Source: Lactococcus sp. dk101 (GTDB lineage: Bacteria; Bacillota; Bacilli; Lactobacillales; Streptococcaceae). Taken from it: DNA of 42,306 bases. The notes under the pieces are model-generated. The model ran no database searches, was not told the origin of the DNA, and worked only from the letters and a program-made list of their open reading frames with translations. Positions 1 through 8,866 of this stretch are shown here, piece by piece. Location: contig NZ_WITI01000017.1 of the NCBI RefSeq assembly GCF_009601055.1, forward strand, positions 1 through 42,306, read 5' to 3'. Within the stretch, counting starts at the first letter, position 1, and each line of letters starts with the position of its first letter. The translations under genes and the position numbers were made by a program.

Positions 1-43
1 CCAGTGCTAGATATGAAAAATCACATAAAGTGTCAGCTATTTA

Positions 44-72
44 AGAATAACACTATTTCAGTTACATGTCAA
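44..72 (-). promoter_or_regulatory. Predicted leftward promoter leaving the window
   Basis: Read on the minus strand there is TTGACA (67-72), a 17-nt spacer and TATTCT (44-49). The -35 is perfect and the -10 matches 4 of 6. It lies just beyond the 3' end of the tRNA and would drive a gene beyond the left edge. No start codon with a ribosome site is visible in 1-43. Confidence 0.45.
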
Positions 73-96
73 ACATTTACTGTATTATTTCTATTA

Positions 97-170
97 TGGT
101 TCTTGTTGGACTCGAACCAACGGTCGCCCCGTTATGAGCGGGGAGCTTTAACCAGCTAAGCTAAAGAACC
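97..170 (-). tRNA. tRNA with CAU anticodon, probably tRNA-Ile2
   Basis: A 74-nt cloverleaf can be folded on the minus strand. The acceptor stem is GGTTCTT/AAGAACC, the anticodon stem is CCCCG/CGGGG around loop CTCATAA, and the T arm is GTTGG-TTCGAGT-CCAAC. The anticodon is CAU. The loop CTCATAA and the overall layout resemble the minor isoleucine tRNA (AUA-reading, lysidine-modified) of Firmicutes better than Met tRNAs; this isotype call is inference. No CCA is encoded after discriminator A (next bases TAA). It may be a host gene flanking the prophage or a phage-borne tRNA. Its 3' end points away from the phage genes, so it is not an obvious integration target from that side. Confidence 0.85.
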
Positions 171-171
171 G

Positions 172-199
172 AAAACTGTCCACTCACCAGGACAGTTTT
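172..199. terminator. 10-bp perfect hairpin in the tRNA leader
   Basis: The arms AAAACTGTCC and GGACAGTTTT (172-181 and 190-199) are perfectly complementary with an 8-nt loop. The A tract and T tract at the base give it the look of a bidirectional intrinsic terminator. It lies between the predicted tRNA promoter (247-275) and the tRNA 5' end at 170, so it could be a leader hairpin for processing or an attenuator. Confidence 0.55.
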
Positions 200-246
200 G
201 TAATACCTAAGAGAAATACCATAGTCTCGCTAAAGGCTATGAGTTT

Positions 247-275
247 ATTATACTATAATTTTAACGACATTGCAT
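247..275 (-). promoter_or_regulatory. Predicted tRNA promoter
   Basis: The minus strand shows a perfect TATAAT at 247-252 with a weak -35 (ATGCAA, 270-275) at 17-nt spacing. Transcription would start near 240 and give a 70-nt leader before the tRNA. Confidence 0.5.
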
Positions 276-319
276 ATATAACTCAGAACTAAATAGCGCT
301 ATTGTTCAATTAAAATGTA

Positions 320-381
320 TAAAAAAAGCTCTCACCTCGGAACGTATCCGCCTATACAGGAGCGAGAGTATTGTCGTCTAT
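320..381 (-). ncRNA. Short (~60 nt) hairpin transcript with intrinsic terminator
   Basis: On the minus strand a predicted start near 381 is followed at once by a long imperfect hairpin. CTCTC pairs with GAGAG and CTC with GAG around a loop that holds an inner GTAT/ATAC stem, and a run of seven T follows (plus 321-327 is A7). There is no room for an ORF. The unit is therefore a promoter plus one structured RNA, or a stand-alone terminator. It lies beyond the endolysin terminator, so it is not the end of the lysis operon. Confidence 0.4.
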
Positions 382-387
382 ATTTAT

Positions 388-416
388 AGAATAAACTATA
401 TTTATCAATTTGTCAA
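388..416 (-). promoter_or_regulatory. Predicted promoter of the short hairpin RNA
   Basis: TTGACA (411-416), a 17-nt spacer and TATTCT (388-393) are read on the minus strand. The -35 is perfect. The hairpin begins within about 15 nt of the expected start. Confidence 0.5.
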
Positions 417-485
417 TTAATATTCGGAAATTTTTTATAATTTTTATTTTAAATTTACAATGTGGTTTATTAATTTGAAATAAAC

Positions 486-507
486 AAAAAAAGCTCCTTT
501 CGGAGCT
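486..507 (-). terminator. Terminator of the late/lysis operon
   Basis: On the minus strand AGCTCC-GAAA-GGAGCT is followed by a T run (plus 485-492 is A-rich). The stem has a stable GAAA tetraloop and lies within 30 nt of the endolysin stop codon. Confidence 0.85.
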
Positions 508-515
508 CGCTTGCA

Positions 516-1232
516 TTATTTTTTAAGTGCTGATTTAATACCATCGAATTCTGCTTGATTGACTGTGTCAATTGACTTATCTGTAAAGCCATAGACACGT
601 TTGACACCAATCCATTCTTGTGCAGTGAGTGAGGTTACGCCAGTCACTCGCACTAAGTACAAGGTTGCTTTGCCAGTAATTTTGATAATTCTCATTTCTT
701 CTCCTTCTTCCACTTTTGTGGTTTCATTTGTGTTGCCAGTCTTAATTGCTGGACTGGTCTTTCGCCATATTTCACAGTAATTTTGAAGCCGTGTCACATC
801 TTTGTAAGCCATCCACGGACAAGTTTGTATTGCATTGTTTTTGATAAATGTACCACGACCTAGCCAGTCCACTGCTGTACACGAGATATACGTTTCATTG
901 GTCATCATCATGCCAATATGTCCGCTATCTCCTGCGCTACCTGCCATGCTAGATGAACTTGTTGTCATGATCGCATCGTATTTCTGAGGACGTGCATCAG
1001 TCGTTTTACCTGACCATACTTTCTCATAGCCAAGTTCCTTTAAGCGAGTGGCCATTGAGATGGTACTATACAGTGTAGCACCGCCATAGGCTTCGTTTAA
1101 GGCTTGCGACATCGAACCTGAACAATCTGCCGTGCCGTCTTTTCCGTTACGTGAGCCGAACTGTGAGTAGGTCAGTTTGCCCATATTTTGAATAAACCAA
1201 GCCAATACTTTGTCATTCTGTGGTGTCGCCAT
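516..1232 (-). CDS. Endolysin, Amidase_5/NlpC-like peptidoglycan hydrolase
   Basis: The 238-aa protein cleaves peptidoglycan at the end of infection. The N-terminal domain carries the Cys motif ADCSG (Cys37) and a later SGHIGMM motif (His105), the expected Cys-His pair of the bacteriophage Amidase_5 family. A charged linker follows at about residue 165-180, then a short C-terminal region of about 55 residues that could bind the wall. There is no signal peptide, so export depends on the holins. The ATG overlaps the end of the holin gene, with AAGGAG 7 nt upstream inside that gene, which suggests coupled translation. A strong terminator follows the stop. Confidence 0.9.
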   Translation of the reverse strand: MATPQNDKVLAWFIQNMGKLTYSQFGSRNGKDGTADCSGSMSQALNEAYGGATLYSTISMATRLKELGYEKVWSGKTTDARPQKYDAIMTTSSSSMAGSAGDSGHIGMMMTNETYISCTAVDWLGRGTFIKNNAIQTCPWMAYKDVTRLQNYCEIWRKTSPAIKTGNTNETTKVEEGEEMRIIKITGKATLYLVRVTGVTSLTAQEWIGVKRVYGFTDKSIDTVNQAEFDGIKSALKK

Positions 1233-1455
1233 TCACTTTCTCCTTTGTATTGATTAGACTCGCTGTATCATCGCCAAAATTGAAACTAGCCCATGATGTC
1301 AAAATAGAGACTAATGTCGCAAAACCAGCAATTGACAAGACATTTATCCAGTCAACACCAATCAAGCCAGTCGCCCCAGCTCCAAGTGCTGCGATTGCTC
1401 CTTGTGCAAATGTTTTAATGGCACGTTCTGCCATATCTTTGAAAAATGGTTTCAT
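1213..1455 (-). CDS. Holin, phage r1t type
   Basis: The 80-aa protein has two hydrophobic segments (about residues 15-35 and 38-58) and a polar C-terminus ending in DTTE. The start MKPFFKDMAERAIKTFAQ and the central GAGATGLIGVDW stretch are characteristic of the lactococcal phage r1t holin family. It would form membrane lesions that release the endolysin. It overlaps the endolysin gene at its 3' end and the second membrane protein gene by 4 nt at its 5' end, so the lysis genes form one translationally linked cassette. Confidence 0.9.
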   Translation of the reverse strand: MKPFFKDMAERAIKTFAQGAIAALGAGATGLIGVDWINVLSIAGFATLVSILTSWASFNFGDDTASLINTKEKVNGDTTE

Positions 1456-1868
1456 TTTAATTCTCCTTTATTATCATGTTTGTGGATTTTGTTTTCCACC
1501 TCTGCTTTTAGAATTTTGGGCACAACTTCCATTAGGATTTCATAGCTTTTAGCGCTATAAAGTTTATAATTAGCTGCCAAACTGAATGCAGTCGCTCCGC
1601 CGAAGATAACCGTCCACAGGACAATTGCGGATGAGACAAACAGACTCGTATCATCTAAAATTGAAATTTGCCCAACAAGGTAAGGGACACTGGCCCCAAA
1701 AAGGTTCAACCCAAATCCCACCCACAGCGTTTTTGAAAAGATGGCAATATCCTTTTTATTTCGCCACATCAGAGCCGTTAGCGTATCTCCAAAAGTGAGG
1801 AGCAGTAGAACAAAACTCATCACCTCTGGTTCTTTCAGCTCCCCCATTACATTAATTAAACTTTCCAT
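1452..1868 (-). CDS. Holin-like membrane protein
   Basis: The 138-aa protein has three or four hydrophobic helices (roughly residues 18-35, 45-65, 78-98) and a charged tail rich in Lys and Glu. Its position directly before the r1t-type holin and endolysin, with a 4-nt overlap, marks it as part of the lysis cassette. It could be a phage_holin_4-like holin, an antiholin or a pinholin partner. The ribosome site AGGAG precedes the ATG. Family assignment is by topology and context only. Confidence 0.7.
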   Translation of the reverse strand: MESLINVMGELKEPEVMSFVLLLLTFGDTLTALMWRNKKDIAIFSKTLWVGFGLNLFGASVPYLVGQISILDDTSLFVSSAIVLWTVIFGGATAFSLAANYKLYSAKSYEILMEVVPKILKAEVENKIHKHDNKGELK

Positions 1869-1887
1869 AATCTCCTATTTTCCATAA

Positions 1888-2916
1888 TTATTCTGTTCGT
1901 TGCCAAATATAAGCCGTTTTGAAAGGTTGCCAGTTGGCATGATTTGTATTTGAACCCGAGGAGGCTGTTCCTGTTCCTGTTTGTAAAGCATAACTTGCCG
2001 AAGGGCTTGTACCAGATGCCCATGATTTACCACTTACTGCATATGTGAAATTTCCATTGCTGGCACTATGACTATGTTTTGTCAATGGATTAGTGGAACC
2101 ACCTTCTTTGTTAGCTTCCGCAAGCATCGAATCAGACTCATCAACACCAACTAGTGTTCTTCCCTTAATGCGTTCCCAAGTACCAAAACCAAACAATGTG
2201 GCTGGTTCTGTTTCCAGAGCGCTCATATAATAGGCCCCAACTGGGTAAACGAGCGCAAGTAAATCAGACATGTTTACTTTATTTTCGTCCACTTGTGTTT
2301 TTATATCATTAACCTGATTTTGAAGATTTCCTGCCGCATCTTCGGAAAGTTGATTTTTCATTGAATCAAACCACGCTATAAAATCTGCCTCTCCTTGTTC
2401 AAAAATTGACTTATACTGATCAACTAATCCATCGACATTTACATTATCAAACGGAGTACACCAGCCACAGACATTTGAATTTCCACGCATATCTGTGATA
2501 TCGGCATCTGTAATCTGTGTCGCATTTTTAGGAACATTGATAACCGCTAATTGTAATTCGTATGTTGTTTCATTCCTCGTTACTGTAGTATCATTGCTTT
2601 TGTAAAAAAGGTAAGTTTCTCTTGTTCCTTCATCTTCTTTAAGGACTATCGAGTCTTTTCTATCTTGCAGCGATGAAGCAACATTGACTTGAAAGCCCAC
2701 TGGAGCATCTGATACATATGAGCCACCGTTGATGACTCCTGCACCTGCTCCCACTTGGATATTCATTCCATTCTGTGCCGAGCGGACTTTTAAGCCGTCG
2801 TTATTTGACATAACAATGCCTGTATTTAGAAATGCTGTGAAGAATCTTTTAAAATCTGTCGCATCATACAACCGATCCCCATTAACATCATTCCATGGAA
2901 AACTATACTGTGCCAT
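1888..2916 (-). CDS. Receptor-binding/tail-tip protein with collar-like C-terminus
   Basis: The protein of about 342 aa opens with AQYSFPWNDVNGDRLYDA, a baseplate-type N-terminus common in lactococcal tail proteins. A coiled, polar stretch (about residues 165-220) leads to YPVGAYYMS and FGFGTWERIKGRTLVGVDE, the phage tail-collar/receptor-binding motif. The end is Gly/Ser/Thr-rich with several His. It is the last structural gene before lysis, where host-range proteins lie. I chose the ATG at 2916, preceded by GAGGGGG; a TTG six bases upstream is also possible. The C-terminal domain is the part most likely to vary between related phages. Confidence 0.8.
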   Translation of the reverse strand: MAQYSFPWNDVNGDRLYDATDFKRFFTAFLNTGIVMSNNDGLKVRSAQNGMNIQVGAGAGVINGGSYVSDAPVGFQVNVASSLQDRKDSIVLKEDEGTRETYLFYKSNDTTVTRNETTYELQLAVINVPKNATQITDADITDMRGNSNVCGWCTPFDNVNVDGLVDQYKSIFEQGEADFIAWFDSMKNQLSEDAAGNLQNQVNDIKTQVDENKVNMSDLLALVYPVGAYYMSALETEPATLFGFGTWERIKGRTLVGVDESDSMLAEANKEGGSTNPLTKHSHSASNGNFTYAVSGKSWASGTSPSASYALQTGTGTASSGSNTNHANWQPFKTAYIWQRTE

Positions 2917-2923
2917 GTTCAAT

Positions 2924-4060
2924 TTACCCCCTCTTCAAAAGTTCAAACAATGTAGGTGTTTCTTTATCCCAAATCGGAGATAAGTGGTGGCCTTCATCAT
3001 CATAAGTTTCATCAACTCCTGAAAGAACTGATGTTTTTGTTAAATTAAATAGTTTACTGGTTAAGCGAACTCTATCCCCTACTCGATAATCAACACCATA
3101 TTCAAACAAATCATTATCGAGATCAATGTCTCCATTTAGATTTAATGTTGCGACTTGTTCAGCGAGTTTAGTTTTCCCCCTACTGTTTAAAGCAGCTTTA
3201 TATTGCGCATCTGTAAGAGTAATCTCTTTCCCATTACCATCTTGCGTTGCTTTTTGAATGTCTCGAGCATCCACATATATTTCTTGTCGTTCAAGTCCAG
3301 CTAATGTGTCATTTAACTTCACATTTAAGCGTGCTGTACCTTCGCCCTCTCCAAACACCCAAGCCATGGTTGCCTCATCAAAATTTGATGTCTCAAAACT
3401 TTCAGAAAGTAAATTGTCAAACTCGACATTAAATTCCACAATATCCGATAAATCGCTTCCTTTAAACAGTTCAATCTTATTTTGAGGACGATTTAATGAA
3501 GTGGCTGTTTCTTTGACTCCAAAATCATAAGTTGAACACAAAGTGTCTACTTCATCCTGTACAACACCATAGGAATTCTGATAGTCAACCGTTTCAGATG
3601 TTAAAACATCTGGTAAACTCAAAGATAAATAGGCCAGTTTTCGATTAGACTGACTTGGATTAACCACTTCATTATTGAGATGGTCATAGACAATCAATTC
3701 GGGGCGTTTGACTTGGTGATACACTCTAGAAACAATTCTTTTCTTAGCTTTTGCACGTAAAGATTTACCAGAGACAATCAGCTGACCACTCGTTGAATCC
3801 TCGCAGCGCACTCGATCAATATAAAAATAAACATTTCCAATATTTAGAACGCTATCTACTTGTAAAAGCGTCTCAATGACTGCTTGTCTATCCTTATCTG
3901 TATTTGAAGCGTACAAATTTTGCATGAATAGGCTCAAACTAAACTCATGGTAGGTGTAGTACCTCCAATTAATCGTCAAGTTGGAGAAAGTATCTAAGAT
4001 GCCTACCGATTCGTAATCAAATCCACTTGTCCCTTTGCGTTTAAACACTTCAATATCCAT
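2924..4060 (-). CDS. Tail protein, Gp37-like (ReqiPepy6) family
   Basis: The protein of about 378 aa begins MDIEVFKRKGTSGFDYESVG. It matches in layout the siphovirus ReqiPepy6 Gp37-like proteins that follow Dit and occupy the tail-tip hub/Tal position. The C-terminal half contains the repeated YGVDYRVGDRVRLTSKLFN segment typical of that family. No peptidase or lysozyme domain is visible, unlike many Tal proteins. The chosen ATG at 4060 has AGGAG 7 nt upstream; an in-frame TTG at 4066 is less likely. Confidence 0.75.
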   Translation of the reverse strand: MDIEVFKRKGTSGFDYESVGILDTFSNLTINWRYYTYHEFSLSLFMQNLYASNTDKDRQAVIETLLQVDSVLNIGNVYFYIDRVRCEDSTSGQLIVSGKSLRAKAKKRIVSRVYHQVKRPELIVYDHLNNEVVNPSQSNRKLAYLSLSLPDVLTSETVDYQNSYGVVQDEVDTLCSTYDFGVKETATSLNRPQNKIELFKGSDLSDIVEFNVEFDNLLSESFETSNFDEATMAWVFGEGEGTARLNVKLNDTLAGLERQEIYVDARDIQKATQDGNGKEITLTDAQYKAALNSRGKTKLAEQVATLNLNGDIDLDNDLFEYGVDYRVGDRVRLTSKLFNLTKTSVLSGVDETYDDEGHHLSPIWDKETPTLFELLKRG

Positions 4061-4062
4061 AA

Positions 4063-4962
4063 TCAAACTCCTATCAAAAGAGGCGTGAAGGTGATGGTTG
4101 AAATCAGATGCTCTGTTCCTGACTCTGCTTGAACGACTAAATTGTTGTCTACGAGGTTATCGAGTTTAAAAAATGTAGATCCCAACTTTCTCATTGACAT
4201 CGCATTAATCTGTTGAGAGTCATCATCACTTTGATACCAAGTTTTCTTAGCACCATGTACAGTTGATAGAAAAATATTAGTATCTCCATCAAATGTCCCC
4301 TCCCATTCAAAATACTCTTGTGTTAATACATTTAGAATTTTAGGATTCGTAACTGATGCCATACAACGAATACTAAGCTCAAAGCCTACCGCAAAATCTC
4401 CTTTATTTTGTAGTGCTAGAATTTGTCCTGGAACAATCGTTCCAAAGACAAAGTCTGTGTGTATTGAAAGTGGAAATTTCATTTTACGTTCACTGGAAGA
4501 TAGAATAATCGCTCTATTTCTAGCATTCTCATCTCTCCATTCGGGATCTAATGCTCTAAATTGTAGTGTTGATGTAGATGATGCCGAACTACTACTTCCC
4601 TCGTTTGCTTCATATCCTTTCAACACTTCGCAATCAATACTATACAAATTATCGGCTAGTCGAAAAAGTAAGGTTCCTGATTTATCTGGGTTTAGAACCT
4701 GCATAATATCATGTTCTTTTTCCTTCAAATCATCAAAACTATCCCCTTTTATTCCAACTTTTAACGTCAAATCTCTATAAGTCAGAGAGCTTGATGTTTT
4801 ACGCTGTCCAGATTTCCCAAATATTTTTTGAGAACTAATCTCATTCTCAGGTGAACCAAAGCCTTCATAACTTTGAAGAAAAAGTGGACCAAAGCGGTCG
4901 AATTCAATTTCTTCTCCTAGATTGTTACGATAGATGACTTCAACTGTTGCTAAGTTAGCCAA
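4063..4962 (-). CDS. Distal tail protein (Dit), phage tail family
   Basis: The 299-aa protein follows the tape measure gene and has the pattern of the Sipho_tail family: an N-terminal beta-rich domain with TYRDLTLKVGIKG, and the FRALDPEWRDE motif near residue 135. Dit forms the hexameric hub joining the tail tube to the tip and receptor-binding proteins. The start is a TTG at 4962 with AAAGGAG 6 nt upstream; no ATG lies nearby. A Ser-rich insert (about residues 121-130) separates the two parts. Confidence 0.8.
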   Translation of the reverse strand: MANLATVEVIYRNNLGEEIEFDRFGPLFLQSYEGFGSPENEISSQKIFGKSGQRKTSSSLTYRDLTLKVGIKGDSFDDLKEKEHDIMQVLNPDKSGTLLFRLADNLYSIDCEVLKGYEANEGSSSSASSTSTLQFRALDPEWRDENARNRAIILSSSERKMKFPLSIHTDFVFGTIVPGQILALQNKGDFAVGFELSIRCMASVTNPKILNVLTQEYFEWEGTFDGDTNIFLSTVHGAKKTWYQSDDDSQQINAMSMRKLGSTFFKLDNLVDNNLVVQAESGTEHLISTITFTPLLIGV

Positions 4963-4976
4963 TAGGCGCTCCTTTC

Positions 4977-7301
4977 TTAACTATACTTGTACGTTAATGT
5001 TTCTAACTGTAATTTTTGTTGGCGAGCAATTTCTCTTTCAGATGGATTAGCTTGCACGTACACATTCATTGGTGCAGTTATTTGAGGTGCATTTGAAGCT
5101 GACTCTGATGGTGTAAAACTGACGGTGTTAGCCATGCGTTGTGCACTCGCTATCGCCGATGTTGTACCAATTGTGGCATCAAGTGAGCTATCTGATAATA
5201 GAGAATTACCAATTCCATCGCTTACGATTGACTGGATTTCTCCAGCCATACCAGAAACAGTGCTCTTAACATTCTCAAAATTTGATTTCAAACTATTATT
5301 AAAGCCACTCATAATGGCTTGTCCAGCTGGAATAAGTAATTTGCGGTCATAACTGATAGGACCTTTATGTTCCTTAATCCATGAGCCAATTCCAGATACA
5401 AATTTCTTGCCTGCCTCCCATGTTTCTCGCAAGCCTTTTGTGAATCCGTCCATTATTGCACGCCCTGCACCAGAAATGTCGATATTTTTCAAGCTTTCAA
5501 ATATTCGTTTGACCGCGTCAATAATGCCACGTATCCCATCACCTGCACTTCTTACAGCCCCTGTGATATTAGACCAAACTGCAGACATAGTAGCTCTTAA
5601 TGCACTTCCTGCGCTACCAAACGAAGTGAAAATAGCTTTTACTCCATTGATTAAGCCTTTTACAATATTTACAGAAGTTGATACAACTGCCTTTATCCCA
5701 TTCCATGCACCTGACATACTAGCTTTCAAGATATTTCCTGCAGCACCAAAACCGCCAAACGTACCAATTAAGGTACCAATCCAGTTTGCGATAGTCGATA
5801 AAACCGGAGCAACTGCCCTAAAGACATTTGTTAATGCTTGGAATACAGGGTTTAAGAACGTGATTACGCCAGATAGAATGTTAAATGTTCCCGCCAAGGC
5901 GTTAAATGCACCTTTTAGTATGCCACCAACGAAGTTACCTAAAACTGATAAGACTGGCATTAAAATACTTGCAAGCATCGAAACAAGAGGCTGGCAAGCA
6001 TTCCATAAATTGACGAAAGCAGTGATAAAATTATCTAAAGCAGGCTTAACATTTGCAATAATAATCGTTACGAAATTTTGAAGTGCTGGCATTAGCGCAC
6101 CAATAAAGCTCTGAATTCCTGAGAAATCCATTTTTGCAAAAGCCTCAGACAGAGTGTAGCCCAGTTCCTCAATAAACGTCAGAATTGGGGAAATGACTTG
6201 CGGAAGTTGACTAAATGCGCTGATAACTGTATTGATTACAGGTTTTAAAGCATTAAATGCACTTCCACCTGCTGTTACAATACTTTGAAAAATTTGTTTG
6301 AGTTGTGTGCCTAAAGGAGCAAAGCCTTTCAGAATTCCACCAATAGCACCTGAAGCATTTCCACCCAAAGAGCTTCCCATATTCGCCATGAGTGCTTTTC
6401 CAGCCTGACTGACTATTGTTCCTAATACTAGTGGTAATGCCTTAAAGATATTACCAACCATTGGAATGAAGTTGTCAAACAAGAATGTGGAAGCTGTTGT
6501 GACCAAAGCATTAAGCGATGGCCCTAAATCTCGTCCAAGTGACATATTCCCTAGAACGTTAGACAAAGCTGCCTTCATTGAAGCCAAGGAACCACTAAAA
6601 GTTGAAGCAGCTTCTTTAGAAGTCGTTCCAGTTATATCTAATTGCGTTTGAATGGCATGGATAGCTTGTGTGATGTCCGCAAAGTTAGAGACATCATACT
6701 TTTGACCAGTTAGCTTAGTGGCGTCTTTCAGAAGCTTTTGCATTTCTTCTTTCGTACCACCATATCCAAGTTTCAAGTTATCTAACATGGTATAGTTTTG
6801 TTTTGCAAAACCTTGATATGCGTTTTGAATATCCTGAGTATTAGAGCCAAACTTATTCGCATTATCAGACATATCAATGATTGCCTGATTGGAAAGGGAC
6901 GCAGCTTTCTTTGTATCTCCGCCTAATGATTTAATCATCGATGCAGAAAAGCTGGTCACGTTTTCCATATAGGCATTGGCAGACAAACCTGCTGTTTTAT
7001 ATGCCACATCTGCATATTGTTTAACTTGATTGGCACTTCCTTTAAATAAGGTTTCAATACCACCAAGTGATTGTTGTAAAGCAGCTCCCTCTGAAAGCGA
7101 AGATGAAATCAATTTCCCTGCCGCAACTCCAGCGGCCGCGGCGGCCGCTAAAAGTGCAATTTTGAGTTTCCCTCCAATTTTAGAGCCCGCACTTTCGCCT
7201 GCTTTATTAGCTTCTGGGTCTAATTGGCTTTGTATCGAGCCTGAAATCCCTTTGGCAGATGGCATAATCTGCACATAGGCTTGACCTAGTTCAGTTGCCA
7301 C
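4977..7301 (-). CDS. Tail tape measure protein
   Basis: The 774-aa protein sets tail length and is injected with DNA. It has a typical tape-measure N-terminus ([20 protein letters not shown]), an Ala-rich segment (about residues 50-63), long helical and hydrophobic repeats rich in Ala, Gly, Ile and Phe, and a C-terminal [20 protein letters not shown] motif common in tape measures. The start is GTG at 7301 with GGAGGTGA just upstream. At about 1.5 Å per residue this length predicts a tail near 110-120 nm. The Ala-run codons (7132-7148) are unusually GC-rich. Confidence 0.93.
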   Translation of the reverse strand: MATELGQAYVQIMPSAKGISGSIQSQLDPEANKAGESAGSKIGGKLKIALLAAAAAAGVAAGKLISSSLSEGAALQQSLGGIETLFKGSANQVKQYADVAYKTAGLSANAYMENVTSFSASMIKSLGGDTKKAASLSNQAIIDMSDNANKFGSNTQDIQNAYQGFAKQNYTMLDNLKLGYGGTKEEMQKLLKDATKLTGQKYDVSNFADITQAIHAIQTQLDITGTTSKEAASTFSGSLASMKAALSNVLGNMSLGRDLGPSLNALVTTASTFLFDNFIPMVGNIFKALPLVLGTIVSQAGKALMANMGSSLGGNASGAIGGILKGFAPLGTQLKQIFQSIVTAGGSAFNALKPVINTVISAFSQLPQVISPILTFIEELGYTLSEAFAKMDFSGIQSFIGALMPALQNFVTIIIANVKPALDNFITAFVNLWNACQPLVSMLASILMPVLSVLGNFVGGILKGAFNALAGTFNILSGVITFLNPVFQALTNVFRAVAPVLSTIANWIGTLIGTFGGFGAAGNILKASMSGAWNGIKAVVSTSVNIVKGLINGVKAIFTSFGSAGSALRATMSAVWSNITGAVRSAGDGIRGIIDAVKRIFESLKNIDISGAGRAIMDGFTKGLRETWEAGKKFVSGIGSWIKEHKGPISYDRKLLIPAGQAIMSGFNNSLKSNFENVKSTVSGMAGEIQSIVSDGIGNSLLSDSSLDATIGTTSAIASAQRMANTVSFTPSESASNAPQITAPMNVYVQANPSEREIARQQKLQLETLTYKYS

Positions 7302-7303
7302 TA

Positions 7304-7672
7304 TTAATCACCTCCGTTCAGTAATTGTGCTCTGTATTTATCAAATTCCTCACCAGAATTAAATACCATTTCCTTGTCATCTGATTGGTTTGTTTTATTG
7401 AGTTCATTCAAAATTAATTTAGGTTTATTAGCACCTTTTTGAGCATCTTTAGTTTTGGACCAAATAAGCACGCTTAATTTATCAGTTATCCCTGCTAAAA
7501 GCGTTGTTTCAAAAGAGATGTTCTGGCCGCTCATTTTCAGTTTGATTCTTGAATTGTCACGCAAACCAATAGAAAAAACAGCTACCTTTTGTGCAGGCAA
7601 CTGTTTATAATCGAAAATATGATAAACTTCCGCAAGGTCACACATCAGTGCTTCCTCGTCAAATCCTATCAT
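7304..7672 (-). CDS. Tail assembly chaperone, downstream (T-like) frame
   Basis: This 122-aa reading frame ([22 protein letters not shown]) has no ribosome binding site before its ATG and lies in the -1 frame relative to the chaperone gene ending at 7684. A slippery heptamer (7690-7696) just upstream joins the two frames through LLILAR into a product of about 214 aa. This is the gpG/gpGT arrangement of tailed phages, in which the fusion helps assemble the tail tube on the tape measure. The frame ends 3 nt before the tape measure GTG. Confidence 0.8.
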   Translation of the reverse strand: MIGFDEEALMCDLAEVYHIFDYKQLPAQKVAVFSIGLRDNSRIKLKMSGQNISFETTLLAGITDKLSVLIWSKTKDAQKGANKPKLILNELNKTNQSDDKEMVFNSGEEFDKYRAQLLNGGD

Positions 7673-7683
7673 TCGGGCGAGGA

Positions 7684-7947
7684 TTAAGAGTTTTTTAGCA
7701 ATGGATTTCCAGTGAAAATTTCCATAACTTCTTTACTAATCTTCTCCGTAGAAACATAGCCATCACGCTTGAGCAAGAACTTTTCTAAATTCTCTGCTTG
7801 TTTTGCACCAAGCATTTTTTCTACCACGTCAAATATAAGGAGTCCATTATCTTCAAGCTTTCTCAAAAGTTTTAGCAGCTCATAGTCATCACCGACATTT
7901 TCTTTAATTTCATAATGGAATCCATTCTTTGTTGTTCCTTTAATCAT
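7684..7947 (-). CDS. Tail assembly chaperone, upstream (G-like) frame
   Basis: The 87-aa protein ([23 protein letters not shown]) lies between the tail tube and tape measure genes, the fixed position of tail chaperones. It ends GNPLLKNS in the zero frame, and the codons for LLKN contain the A AAA AAC slip site. Most product should be this short form, with a minority extended by -1 frameshifting. The ATG overlaps the stop of the tail tube gene. Confidence 0.8.
   Translation of the reverse strand: MIKGTTKNGFHYEIKENVGDDYELLKLLRKLEDNGLLIFDVVEKMLGAKQAENLEKFLLKRDGYVSTEKISKEVMEIFTGNPLLKNS
7690..7696 (-). promoter_or_regulatory. Programmed -1 frameshift site A AAA AAC
   Basis: The minus strand reads CTA AAA AAC TCT TAA in the zero frame. 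The heptamer A AAA AAC fits the X XXY YYZ rule in frame. A -1 slip continues CTC TTA ATC CTC GCC CGA ATG without a stop into the downstream frame. Confidence 0.8.
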
Positions 7948-8516
7948 TAATCATTTCCTCCTGTAGTCGCCTTTTGGATGTATTCATAATGGGTGTTGCC
8001 TTTGTCATCGGGTACAGCAGTGAGGGTTGTTTCGTAACCCACTGCATCTGAATCCCCATAAGTAACGTCTCCAAGTTCAGTCACCTTTCCTGCTGGAATA
8101 ACGATGCGTTTTAAAACTCCGTCTTTCAATACCATATCCGCAATGATCACATGTTCAGTCAATTCAACTGAATTTGCAGTGATCGTAATTCCAGCAGTCA
8201 AGTCACCTGTAACATTATCAGTTCCATAAATTTCTTTGAGAACATCCGGATTTAAAGCTTCAATAAGTGTGTAGCTAAAAGTGTCTTCTTTTTCAGTTTG
8301 AGACGTATTAACCGTGTCTCCCCCCCATGCCTTAATACTTTCTGATGATGGTGAGTTACTGTTGGTCATTCCATCTTCGGAAATATAACCAAGTGATTTG
8401 AATGCAGCGTCTAATTCTTCAACAGCCGTTGCCGGCAAAACTGTCCCCTTGGATGCAGAATAGATTGCACCGCCTATTTTTGGTTTTGCCGTAGTAACAT
8501 TTCCTGATACTGCCAT
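7947..8516 (-). CDS. Major tail (tube) protein
   Basis: The 189-aa protein ([20 protein letters not shown]) has the size and order expected of a siphophage tail tube protein. It follows the terminator and connector genes and precedes the tail chaperones. Features typical of the family are the [29 protein letters not shown] segment (about residues 38-67) and a beta-rich body. It polymerises as hexameric rings around the tape measure. Assignment rests on motif recognition and gene order. Confidence 0.88.
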   Translation of the reverse strand: MAVSGNVTTAKPKIGGAIYSASKGTVLPATAVEELDAAFKSLGYISEDGMTNSNSPSSESIKAWGGDTVNTSQTEKEDTFSYTLIEALNPDVLKEIYGTDNVTGDLTAGITITANSVELTEHVIIADMVLKDGVLKRIVIPAGKVTELGDVTYGDSDAVGYETTLTAVPDDKGNTHYEYIQKATTGGND

Positions 8517-8530
8517 TTCGTTTTTTCCTC

Positions 8531-8866
8531 CTAAAAATATTTAATGTCAAATACCGCTTGATAACGGTATTTCTTTGTTTCTGTATCTGTATAGTTGTAG
8601 TCGCTATTTAGTGATATTCCACCAATATCATCTAGTGTTATCAAGTCTTCTACAACTCGTTTGAGTTCTTCATTTAACTTAGCAGTTTCATACATCGACT
8701 CCGCATAGCTTTGGAAAGCAAATGTAGCTGATGTGATATGATTGCTTTTTGAACTCCCTAACTTTTCAAAAAAAACATACCTTTTTGGCATGTTTTCTTG
8801 ATGTTCTAAAAAAGACGGTACAGATAGATGACCGTCTAAAAAGTCTTTGATGACTGTTTCAATCAT
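8531..8866 (-). CDS. Tail terminator/completion-like protein
   Basis: The 111-aa protein ([22 protein letters not shown]) is the last connector gene before the tail tube gene. Size, position and the mixed alpha/beta pattern with [23 protein letters not shown] (about 33-55) fit a tail terminator that caps the tube and binds the neck. The start codon touches the stop of the preceding gene. Confidence 0.65.
   Translation of the reverse strand: MIETVIKDFLDGHLSVPSFLEHQENMPKRYVFFEKLGSSKSNHITSATFAFQSYAESMYETAKLNEELKRVVEDLITLDDIGGISLNSDYNYTDTETKKYRYQAVFDIKYF

Noticed and set aside
5407-6081. Long rightward ORF (224 aa) over the tape measure gene
   Set aside because: Shadow frame of a repetitive helical gene; no ribosome site or recognisable domain.
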